DNA from: Voacanga thouarsii
Lineage: Eukaryota; Streptophyta; Magnoliopsida; Gentianales; Apocynaceae
Length of the DNA stretch: 64,000 nucleotides
Assembly (NCBI GenBank): GCA_026120185.1
Contig: JANUWF010002022.1
Span: 2,464,001 to 2,528,000, forward strand
Direction: 5' to 3'
The notes under the pieces were generated by a model that worked only from the letters and a program-made list of their open reading frames with translations, was not told the DNA's origin and did no database searches. The translations under genes were made by a program, and so were the position numbers. Positions 33,991-44,976 of the stretch are shown here, in pieces (position 1 is the stretch's first letter; each line of letters opens with the position of its first letter).

Positions 33991-35140
33991 ACATGTATGG
34001 AAATCTATTTTTCTTAAACCCTATTAACAATCAATTAAATAACGCTCAATCCGAACCTTTAACAAAGAAGAGAAAGACCAATGTTTATGACTCTTATCTT
34101 TGGCATATAAGGTTAGGTCATATCAACTTAACCGGGATTCAGAGGTTGATCCATGATAGGTCTTTGGGCGTATTGAGATTGGAAAATTAGCCTCAATGTG
34201 AGTCCTACCTGATGGGAAAGATGACCAAAAGGTTATTTACCCCTAAGGCATACAAAGCCAATGAAGTATTGAGTCTTGTTCACACTGATGTGTGTGGTCC
34301 TTTGTCTACACCAGCTAGAGGAGGTTTTGAGTACTTTATCACTTTCACGGATGATTGTACAAGGTTTGGTTACGTTTACCTGATGAGACTCAAGTCTGAC
34401 TCTTTTGACAAGTTCAAAGAGTTTAAGGTTGAAGTGGAGTGTCGGACAGATAAATTGATCAAGACCTTATGATCGAATTGTGGCGGAGAGTACCTCCTTG
34501 GTGAATTCAAAAACTACATGGTATATCATGGAATAGTATCCCAACTCTCTGCGCAAGGGACACCCCAGCAGAACGGAGTAGCTAAGAGAAGGAACATGAC
34601 ATTGATGGAAATGGTCCGGAGCATGATGTCTCATGCTACTCTTCTAGTGTCCTTTTGGGGATATGCCCTAAAAACAGCAGCATACATTCTGAACTTAGTG
34701 CTTTCCAAGTCAGTACCTAGGACTTCTTATGAGATGTGGACTGGGCATAAGCCAAGTCTAAATCATCTCAGGATATGAGGTCGTCAAGCTTATGTACTGG
34801 TTAAGGGAGACAAATTGGAACAAAGATCAAAATTATGCTATTTTGTTGGGTATAAAAAAGGGACAAAGGGTAGTTACTTTTTTCATCCTAAGGAGTAGAA
34901 GGTACTAGTTAGTACCAATGCTAGATACCTAGAGGATGATTAAAGTACTTCCACGAAAGGTTCAACTAGGTTGGAACTGGAGGAGAAGTTATCTTCTGAA
35001 GCAACTTCTTCTGACCCGATAGTGGAACAAGAAGAGGCACAGCCTTAAGAGCCTGTACAAATGGAGCCTCGTCGTAGTAGGAGAGTGTCTAGGGTTCCAG
35101 AAAGGTGGACTGGAGAAGCTTTCAAGCTAATCTCTGATCA
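33991..35140 (+). pseudogene. pol: Copia C integrase
   Basis: Nearly full-length domain in one frame with stops. LWHIRLGHINLTGIQRLIHD and CESYLMGKMTK form the zinc-binding part (second pair Cys changed to Tyr). Catalytic residues: Asp in LVHTDVCGPL, then SNCGGEY where RSDRGGEY is expected, so the second Asp is lost, and a Lys in [12 protein letters not shown] where Glu is expected. [14 protein letters not shown] follows. At least five stop codons. Two of three catalytic positions are gone. Confidence 0.87.
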
Positions 35141-35340
35141 TTAGGAACAAGACCCCACTAGATACGAGGAGGCTATTGCTGATACTGATGCAAATCTATG
35201 GCATGAAGCAATAAAAGCCGAGATTGAGTCTATGTACCTCAATCAGGTTTGGGATCTTGTAGCTTCATCTAAAGGGATAAAACCCATAGGGGGTAAGTGG
35301 GTATACAAAAGAAAGAGGGGAGTAGATAGACTTATGCAAG
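35141..35340 (+). pseudogene. pol: Copia C reverse transcriptase, N-terminal remnant
   Basis: RYEEAIADTDANLWHEAIKA, MYLNQVWDLV and GKWVYKRKRGVD match the start of the domain. Then the sequence jumps directly to the equivalent of SKWAIIPFRHG near the end of B's reverse transcriptase. Compared with Copia B (28620 to about 29250) the whole catalytic core with the YxDD box is deleted. Confidence 0.88.
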
Positions 35341-36096
35341 GGAGCTCTAATTCCTTGCAGACATGGGTTGTCATTTTCTTCAAGGGACTGTCCTAGGTCT
35401 CAAGAAGAAAATGACAGAATGTGTAGGATTCTCTACACTTCGGCTGTAGGAAGTTTCACGTACGCCATACTGTGTCCTAGGCCAGATATCTGCTTTGTTA
35501 TAGGCTTGGTTAGCAGATATCAGTCAAACCTTGGGGAGGTTCATTGGCAAGTTGTAAAGCATATTCTCAAGTACCTCAAGGGAACGAGAGATTATATGCT
35601 GGTTTACAGGGCTGATGACTTGGTTCCTACAGAATACACAGACTCAGACTTCCAGGCGGATAAGAATGAGAGAAAATCCACTAGTGGATATATCTTTACC
35701 TTGTCTGGATAAGGTATTTCATGGAAGAGTATCAAGCAATCTTGCATTGCTGACTCAACCATGGAAGCTGAGTATGTGGCCACTTCAGAGGCATCCAAGG
35801 AAGCAGTCTGGCTCTGGAAATTCCTTTCAGAACTTGGAGTCGTGCCACACATGGACAGGCCAATTATGATGTATTGCGACAACACTGGAGTAGTATCACA
35901 ATCAAAAGAACCCAGGAACCACAAGAAGGGAAAGCACATCGAGAGGAAGTACCACCTGATTTGGGATTTCATCCAGAGATGGGAAGTCGTGGTGGGACAG
36001 ATTGCCTCCGAGAACAATCTAGTTGATCCATTCACCAAGCCTTTGGCTGAGAGAGTCTTCAAAAGACACTTAGACGCCATAGGGGTAAGTACCTAA
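35341..36096 (+). pseudogene. pol: Copia C RNase H
   Basis: A complete-looking RNase H with one stop (TAA 35710-35712, after FTLSG). Motifs: SAVGSFTYAILCPRPDI, RYQSNLGEVHWQVVKHIL, EYTDSDFQADKNERKSTSGY (first catalytic Asp), STMEAEYVATSEASKEAVW (Glu), MYCDNTGVVSQSKEP (Asp), KHIERKYHLIWDFI and VDPFTKPLAERVFKRHLDAI. Ends at 36096. It shows what Copia A and B have lost. Confidence 0.9.
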
Positions 36097-36118
36097 GGAC
36101 TTACTTAGTCTTAGAGTG

Positions 36119-36130
36119 CAAGCGGGAGAT
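36119..36130 (+). other. Polypurine tract of Copia C
   Basis: CAAGCGGGAGAT directly before the TG of the 3' LTR. Plus-strand priming site by position and composition. Confidence 0.8.
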
Positions 36131-37738
36131 TGTTGGGAGATATGCCCTCTTAGACTAGGTTTCTGATGTAAATATCGAATGTTTTTTAAAAAAAAAAATA
36201 TTTTCAGAAATTGTTTATAAATTTACATTTTTATTTGTGCACAATTACGTTTGGAAAAAATCCATTGTATTTAAGTAAGTGATCCATGTGAATGGAGGTC
36301 TTTCACAATAAGGTATGGATCACGGGTTACTTAACACATAAACATTCATTCTTAACCGATTGATGAGAATGAGAATCTCATCATGTCTAGGTTATTATGT
36401 TGTGAATTTTAAATGCGGAATGGCTTACCTTTAGCCAGTGAGTAGTCCACTCACTTCATGACATAAACGTATTTTGAATATGTAGAACAGGACTTGTAGT
36501 AGTGGTTTCTTAAAGTACTATATGGTAGAAACCTAGACTACTACCGCTACAGCGTGGACTAGTACTCTACGACTTGAGTATGAGTTGGTGGTTTGATGAA
36601 GCTGGAAGCATATACTTTGATATGCTATAGTTGAGATTCTATTGTAGGGCCAATATACTTGCATGTTAGGTATGTGTGACTAGTTAATTAAGATAGACTT
36701 GTACAAGATAGTTTCTATACTATATCACCCCTTGTGATTGTCTGAATGATCTAAATATCCAAGGCCCTGGGAAACATGACTTCGATGTTTGCTTTAGGGT
36801 AGCTCCATTGGAAAGCGAAAATAATCCAAGAAGTCGTGGATCATTGGACTAGAGGCCTTAGGTTGGTAGATGTCATTTAGAGAGGTGTTAGTACACTTCT
36901 TCCTTTTTAAATGTACGATAATGTATAGAGGGGTATTTTAGTCATTACACCTATAGGTCGGAACTTTGCTAACGCAGCATTGTCATTGGGGTCAATATTT
37001 CTTTATGGTGATATTAGAAAAGATTTAAAATGCAAAATATAGCTATTTATATGGTAAGTGTATTTTGGTCATTTTTGTAGCCAAGGCGGTGTGTCTCTTG
37101 GTCCCCAATATAGACCGTAAGTCCTAATTATATACAAGCTAAGGATTTGGTCTTAGATTAAGTAAAATTTATTTTATTTAAATAGTGTAATTTAATTATT
37201 GGGCTAGAATAAAATAAAGGTCTACACGAGAGAGAGAATTAATTAAATTAGTTTGGTGGGTTAATTAATTATTCAGGGCTTTGGCCCAGTTTGAATAATT
37301 AAAGATTAACTTGGGACTAAACTAATATAGGCTTATTTATTGTACTAGTTTATTTGGGCTGGGAAATTAATTATTTGTTGGGCCAATTATTTGGTTCTAA
37401 TTAGAATAATTAATTAAGCCTAAAAGGTTAAACTAAGAGTCCAATGCCCAGTTCAGTTTAATCTAGGGTTTTTATTTAGGTTAAACAGGAGGATTGGAGA
37501 TATCATTTTTTTTTTACAGCCTCTTCTCTGTGAAAGAAAAGCCAAACGTCTTTCTCTCTCTTTCCAGAAAAAGTTCCTTAGTCTGTTAGTTGTTCACCAA
37601 ACGGAATTAGGCAGGACATTTACTAGAAGATCGAAAGGTTAGCTTTCACTTACATGCAATGACGGAGTAGGAGGCTTGTAGGAATCGCACCAGAGGCTTC
37701 CATCTACGTGCCTTGTGTTTCCATTTTCTATGCTTTTA
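36131..37738 (+). mobile_element. Copia C, 3' LTR (mosaic)
   Basis: 1608 bp, opening TGTTGGGAGATATGCCC. The first part is nearly identical to the 5' LTR. From about 36920 it instead shares substitutions with Copia D's LTR (GTATAGAGGGG, AAAAGATTT, CCCCAATATAGACCGTAAG, ATATACAAGCTAAGGA). It also lacks about 190 bases present before the end of the 5' LTR (30942-31133 region), the deletion lying between two TTCCA words. Ends GCTTTTA, not CTTCA. Confidence 0.88.
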
Positions 37739-39466
37739 CTAGGTTGGTCCAAGGGACCCAGTGCCAGGTCCACTAAATTCATTCAATTTGGTTTGTTTCT
37801 TATATTATTGCACATTAAAGGTCCAAGTGTGACAAGTAATGATTTATGTGTTGGGTCGTTTTTCACAGTAAGGTAGAGACCATTAATAGTTGTCATATAA
37901 GTAAAATTGAGTTCTTAGTCGTTTGATGGAAATGGGCATTTTATCAAGATAATACTATTATGCCATAAGTTCCAATGAGGAATAGTTTACCTTGAATCAG
38001 TGAGTAGTTAACTCACATCATTGGTATAAACATATTATGAATATGTAGAATTGGATATGTAGTAGTGGTTTCTCTTAAAGTAATATAATTATAGAGACTG
38101 GACTATTATTGCTACAGCGTGGATGGATTCCTTCATACTTGAGTATGAGTTGGTGGTCTGGCGAAGCTAGGGTCTTGTACTTTGATGTATATTGGGTAAG
38201 GTTTCTTTTGTGAGATTAATAACATTGTAAGTTGGTTATATTACTCTAGTTAGTTAAGACAAACTCATGCAATAGAGTTTCTATGCTTCATTTTGGGAAG
38301 TTAAATCACCCTCTTGTAGTTGTCTAGAATAATTTAATAATCTAGGGCCTTAGAAACATGACTCTAGAATGTGTGCTTTTAGGTAACTTCCAATGATGCG
38401 AAAGTACATTTCAGTGAGTCACAGATTATCAGACTAGAAATCTAAAGATGGTAGATGTCTTTGAGATGGGTGTTAGTATATTTTTCCTATCCCATTGATG
38501 GATGTTACATAGAGAGGTATTTCTGTCATTTCACCTGTAGGTCGAAGACATTATTTTAGCAATATTATTCTTGAGGTCAATATTTTCATATGGTGATAAA
38601 TGGAATATTTAAAATGATAAAATACAGCTATTTGATAGTAAGAGCATTTTGGTCATTTTAGTAGCCATGAATAATATGTCTCTTGGTCCCTAGAGTAGCT
38701 CAAGTTACCTTGGTGTTGTCTAGACATAATTTAGGCTTCGTAGATAATTATTTAGATTCTAATTTTATTCTAAGAATACAATTAGAATTAATTAATTAGT
38801 TTTGAGTTTTTAATAAAGCCCAGAAAAGATAATTAATGAATTCAGAAAATTGGGTTGGAATAAATTATTTCGTTGGGCTGATATATGTTGACATATATTA
38901 AGAATCCAATTGAAAATTGTCTTAAGTATTTAAGAAAGCTAAAAAAAGATAAATAAGAGGATTAGTTTATGAGCCCAACACCAAGCCCATGAGGGCTTAG
39001 TGTGTTTTGGCCCACTAGAGTTTCATTAAGCCTTAGGGTGGCCAAAATATATAGGGAAGAGATGGAAAGGTTTCCTAACCTTAGCTCTCTCAATCTCTTG
39101 TGTGTGCAGCCACCTTTCCTCTTATGTTTTCTCTTCCTGCTCTCCTTTCTCTCTAGGAGTGGATCTTGGTTATCCAAAGGAGCTTTCACCAAACTAACCC
39201 AAAATCAAGGTAGAGTCATACTCCGAAAGACTAAGAGAAGAAGCTTGGAGAAGTTTGATGTGTAGGAGTAGAAGATTGGCAAGAATACCAGTCAAACCAG
39301 TGAGGCCTCCTTCTCCCTTTCCATTGCAAGATCCAGTGCAACCCGGCACATTGTTGGTTAATCTGCGACCAAACAAGACAAGTAAGTATTCTCTCCTAGA
39401 TGTGGATCGGAAAATTGAAAATTTTCCGCTGCATTTTCTTTGATATTTTTCATTTTTGATCCTTTA
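37739..39466 (+). mobile_element. Copia B, 3' LTR (left end missing)
   Basis: Matches 21136-24419 of the 5' LTR with the two insertions skipped. The first part of the LTR (equivalent to 12205-12317 plus about 35 bases) is absent. It ends CCTTTA and is followed by TATAT (39467-39471), the duplication of 12200-12204, so this is the right end of Copia B in host LTR F. Confidence 0.92.
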
Positions 39467-39809
39467 TATATGACGTTGAATATGAATAAATATTGCTATG
39501 ATGATCTAGATCTATTGTATGCTGAATAAGATGAGATTTGTTGAAGCAATTCGGGTTAATATATGGAGTTAATGGTAATCGAGTATGGAAGTCATTATGT
39601 AGATGGTTTGATTTGTCTATAAGTATGCATAATGATGAGATGCTGGATCATGGGAAGCTATAGAGATGAGTCAATGAATTAATCCATCTAGATGCTTTGG
39701 ATAAATTAGATAAATGATATGATCATAGGGATTCATGATGCATGAGGAGATAGGTAGATTCATAGTTGGATTCTAATTATAGAATCATTGATTTAGATAA
39801 GGTAGAAAG
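39467..39809 (+). mobile_element. Solo LTR F, segment 2
   Basis: Continuation of F after Copia B. Ends at GAAAG (39805-39809), duplicated at 41517-41521. AT-rich and noncoding. Confidence 0.83.
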
Positions 39810-41516
39810 TGTTAGTGTTATGCCCTAGAGGTAATCACTTGTACGTTGTATATGACACATTTTATTTTAATAAAAGGCATTATTTATCTTACAATTTCTT
39901 TTGTTTACTTTTGTGTAATATAACTGTTAGATAAAGTCCTTAGTACAACACTGTGTTAAGGAAATCATGATATAAGATTCCTACTACACTGGATAGTGTT
40001 AGTACTTAAATAGTCCCTAGTCATAGTATTAATGAGATAGGAAATCAATAATACATTAAGACTAGCATGTGTTAGACTTCCTGATTTGATCAGATGATGT
40101 TTCTCATATCCGTGAGTATTGACATACTCAAAGTTAATACGTGGATGCTTGTTAATAGAACAAGTACATTGGATGACCTAGCTATGAGATAATCACATGG
40201 ATAACTATTTAGTGCCAGTGATACAATCTCAATAGAGCAAACGTGCAAGTATTTTTAGACTTAAGATCTCTAATGTATTTTGTTTGTCGAGCATTGTGCT
40301 TTGATTCCAATCTTTGGAGCCAGATTGAGGGCCGCCTATAGGATGGATATTGGGTACATTGTGAGGTAAACGAAAGTAGTTGAGAGGGTCAATAAAGGAT
40401 TTACCACTCCTACTAGTAGGGGCGAATATCTCACGGCCACTTGTAGGAATTACTACTCGAGAAGTCCTTGGCCAAGGTGACTGTGTATTGAAAACAATTC
40501 CAATTGATACACATCTAGAGTAGTGGGTTCCTGGTACATGTACTATTATATTCTGGCCAAAATTAATATATTCTGGAGGGAGTTAGCACTAATTCCTTAC
40601 TCCAAATCGAATGAGATATTGTATGGTGAAAGCAGTTAATTACACTGTAGTTTATTATTGAAGAGTTCATGTTAAGCCACTTGACTTCCTGGACTCTTAG
40701 GTGGTCATGATGTGTTGCTAGATACCATCCATGATATGGGAATATGGGTTTATTAATTGATGAATTAATAAACCAATTCTAATTAGAATTAATATGATTA
40801 ATTCTAATTAATTATGGATTATTAATCTCAAAGACGTTTGGATTAATTTGTGTTCACTACCAATTGACTGGGAAACCTAATAGGTCACACACAATAGAGG
40901 ATTATATGCTCAAGATGTTATTTAATAACATGGTGGGGTTAATTGCGAGAAAGAGAAGTAGTTGTGGCCAAATTATAATTAGTTATAATTTATGGGTCAA
41001 ATTATAATTGTGAGAACTTGATATTTTCAATTACAATTAGGGAATTCTAATTATTTTAGAATCCTTAGATGGAGAGTTTTCAGCAGGCTTTTCGTGATAT
41101 ATGTAAGACATATACACGATACCTATGGAATGAGCCATTCACAAAAACAACATCTTCCAAAACCATTCGCTTCTTTCTTTCTCTCGTTGTTCTTTGGAAA
41201 CCCTAGCTGCCACTTTGTTTTCTGCTAGCACAGAAAATCTTAGTGCTTGAGTGTGATCCTCCGTGTGGATTTCTGTTAGAGATAATCACAAAATGTGATT
41301 GTAGTGGCTGGACATTCGACTCTCATGGTATTTGATCAAGAGGATTGCTGGATCACGCCTCAGACAAGAAAGGAAAATTTTAACGACAGGGACTCAAGGG
41401 AAAAGTGATCTTCTTCTCTTTATATCTTGTTTTCCACACGTATGCGGATCTTGGGATGATATCTTATTCTTATTTTTCCGCTACGCCATATACGATATGC
41501 ATGAGATACCTTAACA
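39810..41516 (+). mobile_element. Solo LTR of Copia A family
   Basis: 1707 bp, TGTTAGTG to CTTAACA, aligned along its length with 6578-8300, flanked by the perfect 5-bp duplication GAAAG. No internal domain is present. Formed by recombination between two LTRs of one element. Confidence 0.95.
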
Positions 41517-42732
41517 GAAAGTGAAAGAGAAGACAAGCATTGCTTTAGTTGATTGTTGAGAATATTCAAATAAGTCCCTACATAACTGTTTTGCTAAATA
41601 TTACATGTTTGTAAGTCTTTTGAACAATGATATTGAAATGGTGTCAATATGATGACTGACATGATGATTGAAAATGATGGTTGAACATGACGAATTGTTG
41701 TTGTGGTATTTTGATACTTGGATTGAGAACGTGGGATATTTTATTCCCTAAATGATTTTGTCAAATCTGAACTTTTAACTGAAAACAATTTCCTTTTTCT
41801 TATCACTAAAACTTTTTGAAAAGCTTGATGTGAAGACCACATTTTGCAAAGACAAGGTAATAAATGATTGTGAAACAAGGGGAATGATTCTGCACCTAAA
41901 TAGTGAGCGATGAGTACTAGTCTGAGCGATGAGTACTGAGCAGGGGTAGACTAGTGGTACTAGTCTTGGAGAATTAGAGTAGTCTTTTGGCAAAAGGCCA
42001 CCTCCAGAAGATAAACTCTGCTTAAAGAGGTAACAATACTATTTAGTCAGGCTGATCTGAGTTAGCAAGTTGGTCCATGTGGACTTTATTCTTCCAGATT
42101 GAACGACCGGTGTATTGGGTATAGAGATGGAGGAGTATCTCACCCTAGTAGGAGGATCCCCCACTGTCCAATGTTAAACGATTACATTGGGATACTATCA
42201 CGGTGGTAACCATGATATGGACTTTGATATTGTTATTGAATCATTGCTAATCCCTACTTAATGAATCTATGGTTTTGATGAGTTGATGATTTATTGAGAA
42301 CTGTCTTGAATATGATGAGCCCTGCTCCACTCAATAACTATTTATTGATGAAAATTAGCTTGTAAACATATTTTGTAGTTTTGATAAACCTGTATACACG
42401 AAATGATTAAATGTGACATTCACATACATGAAACTTACGGAGATGCCAATTTCACACTATTTTATATCATGATTTCAGGAGAGTGCTTTTATTGAGCAGG
42501 TTGGATGAATCAAAACTAGAAGTTTATTTTATTTTGTTTTAGCTTCGTATTTCTTTTGAGAGACGATTGTTAGTTTTTAATTTTGGATTTGTGTAAGTTT
42601 TGGTTTTAGATGTAATAAGATTATCGTTTTATTTTATTTAGCTTTTTTTGTACCTCGTTATAAAGACCCCTGGTCCACTGGACGGGACAACATCCCCGCC
42701 CTATTTAGGTACATAGGTTGTGGGGTGTTACA
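41517..42732 (+). mobile_element. Solo LTR F, segment 3
   Basis: Ends GGGGTGTTACA at 42732, followed by AAGGT. Shares GTTATAAAGACCCC and GGGTATAGAGATGGAGGAGTAT with the end region of L (63170-63750), and the former with the reverse complement of G's LTR start. Noncoding. Confidence 0.85.
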
Positions 42733-43367
42733 AAGGTAGTTATATTGTTCCTATGTAACAAAATTAGAATTTGTGGTTTTAGTGGTACTACCAGTAGCAG
42801 AACTCGAAAACATTGTAATAATAGTTTAAGAGTTGTTAATATTAGGCTTTGTTTGCATAACATTTACATGATGATGATTTGTAGTTTGATTATAAGAAGC
42901 CCTTGGTTTACACCCCATTGGAAAACCATGCTTCTAATAACACTTATCAATTATGTGCCCATTTTTTTCACAAAAAACACACTGCAATTTTCTTGCTTGA
43001 TACACCAGGCTTCCTTACTTTGAAGTTATTGTATGAAACTCTTATACAACTACGCCTAGTTCCTCCCATAGAACTCTCCGATCTAAGTAAATTATATACA
43101 GAAAGCTGGCGGTTCTAGCGGAATTGGATGAGAGATCTTATGAGAATGAAGATTATGAATTTCTTACTTGGATTCAAACTTCATCTTAACCTAGAATACG
43201 CCTTGATACCATTTTTCAAATCAATTATTTGAGCTTGATCAAAAGAAAAATAGTAAATAGAAAGTAGAAGTATCAATGTTACCATCCATCTCTTCTAAAG
43301 TCTATTGACTCTTAATTTGTTGGCTTGACATTTCTCTTAAATCTTCTTGAAAATTAATCTCACTCAT
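42733..43367 (-). pseudogene. gag: Copia J gag, minus strand
   Basis: Minus-strand gag from an ATG at 43367 (MSEINFQEDLREM). After several stops it reaches a CX2CX4HX4C knuckle, CVFCEKNGHIIDKC, at about 42920-42965. The remaining part up to protease continues at 10326 across F. The mutual order gag, protease, integrase on the minus strand supports one element. Confidence 0.78.
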
Positions 43368-43726
43368 GGAGCCATGAGTTTTGGCTTGGACCTCTCTCCC
43401 CATTCTTCAACGTAGCTTTCGTTCCTTGGACGATTCCTATTCTTTCCTCCTCAAGATTTGGATGTGGTGAATTTAGCATACTTCAAAGACACCTAAATAC
43501 CCTAATTTATTAAGAGATTAGATCAATAAGGATGGAATTTGAAGGCACCATAACTCAAACCTACTTTGAAGTTTAAAGGCACTGATCAAATGTGAGACTA
43601 AACCCTTTGATTTGGTCTTGATGAAATATGAATCACCCTTACACACTTTCTTTTGAGAAGATTTAGTTTCCTACCAAAATATTCAAGCCTAAAAATCTCA
43701 AAATCAATCTATTATAAGTGATATAA

Positions 43727-43769
<43 letters not shown>

Positions 43770-43965
43770 TGTCCTACCCTAAGCTATTAGGGATGCTAAT
43801 CCTAATTAAAGAGGCCTTAAAAATAAGTCAAATTAGCCTCTTAAAACATTACAAACTGAGGTTAAAAGTAAAAGAATGAAAATTTGAAACTTTCCTACAA
43901 GTTCTTAAAGAATTTTGTACCTTTTACCCAAAGAAAGTTGGTTGATTAGAATTTATACAATGAAA
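43368..43965 (-). other. Copia J leader region
   Basis: Between gag and primer site. It includes a block (43451-43560) that resembles part of the LTR (44099-44195) at roughly 80 percent and an (AT)n microsatellite at 43729-43767. No reading frame seen. Confidence 0.5.
43729..43767. repeat. (AT)n microsatellite
   Basis: About 19 uninterrupted AT units. Confidence 0.95.
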
Positions 43966-43977
43966 GCTCTAATACCA
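43966..43977 (-). other. Primer binding site of Copia J
   Basis: Read on the minus strand: TGGTATTAGAGC, one base from the iMet consensus, three bases after the LTR end at 43981. Confidence 0.75.
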
Positions 43978-43980
43978 CTT

Positions 43981-44194
43981 TGATATAAATATAGAAGCCT
44001 TTTGAGTTTGAAGAACAAAGAACCAAGAGTTGATCACCCAACTCCATACTAAATTCACACACATAAGAAACTAGATGCAAAATATAACAAACTTACTTGA
44101 GATTTGGTAAATTTAGCCTAATTTAAAGATATCTAAATATCCTTATCTATCAAAAGATTAGAACAATAAGGATGAAATTTGAACGCATCCAACA
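43981..44194 (-). mobile_element. Copia J, 5' LTR, minus strand
   Basis: A short LTR of 214 bp. On the minus strand it opens TGTTGGATGCG and closes TATATCA, immediately before the primer site. Small LTRs are usual in Ale/Retrofit-type Copia lineages, which also fits the DSGATN protease. The flanking five bases ATAAC (44195-44199) should be the duplication; the partner is outside the window. Confidence 0.65.
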
Positions 44195-44976
44195 ATAACC
44201 AAGCAGTCTCTGAGGTGGTAGATTGAGGCAGCACTCAAGGCAGAACCCAAGAGTAGAGAGATTTTTTTCTTTATAAAAGATACTTTGTAGGGTGAAAATG
44301 TCCTTATATTTGTCTAAGTTTCATCATTTTTGTCTTGTACTAAAAATATTTAGGCAGATAGAAATTGGATTGAGATGAGTTTTTTTGAATATAATAAAAA
44401 ATTTTCAATATGTAAGGTAAATGTGGGCTCTAAGTGAGGTCAAAGAGAGAATATGTGTTGTGGCTATATAACAGTTTTAGAGAAACGAAAATTATTTAAA
44501 TTAATATCATTTTAATTTAAAGTAAAATTTTGAATTATGATAGATTGGAAAAAATTTCTTCCTCCATAATATTGTTGGCATAAGTTAGCAATAGTATTAC
44601 TGGAAATAGCATAATTAAGTTTTTAAAAAACATATATTAAGAGTAAATATAAAGAATTAAGACGGTATTTGAAAATAATGCTATAGAGTGATAAAGTAAC
44701 TAAAATTAATTTTCAAGTAGGAAAAAAAAGGGGAAAAATAAAGTTTAAAAAGATAAATATTTACATAAAATATTTTTAAAAAGAGCTTTACCAGTTTACA
44801 TGGCATGTGTGTGAGCTTGTTGGTGTTATTGAGAAAGCAATGATAGCTTTGCTCCGCCGCCATTAAGGAATATTCTAGAGTTGCAAATTGCAGCTAAAAG
44901 TATGCAATTTGCAAGCTCCACCGTCATTCTAGAATCCAGAATAACCACAACCAACTTGCAACTAATAATCTTGAAG
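44195..44976. other. Island with no recognised transposon
   Basis: 780 bases between Copia J and the LTR I. No coding match. Contains the inverted repeat TTGCAAATTGCA (44881-44892) / TGCAATTTGCAA (44903-44914) with a 10-base loop and two similar CTCCGCCGCCATT / CTCCACCGTCATT words around it. Could be original host sequence or an unrecognised element. Confidence 0.45.

Noticed and set aside
29374..37743. CTATG/CTAGG as a true duplication around Copia C
   Set aside because: One base differs and the right flank is not the continuation of the left flank in the host element, so the match may be chance.
43200..43211. Second primer-site-like sequence in Copia J (TGGTATCAAGGC, minus strand)
   Set aside because: It sits inside the gag reading (NGIKAYSR) and no LTR end precedes it; the site at 43966-43977 adjoins an LTR.
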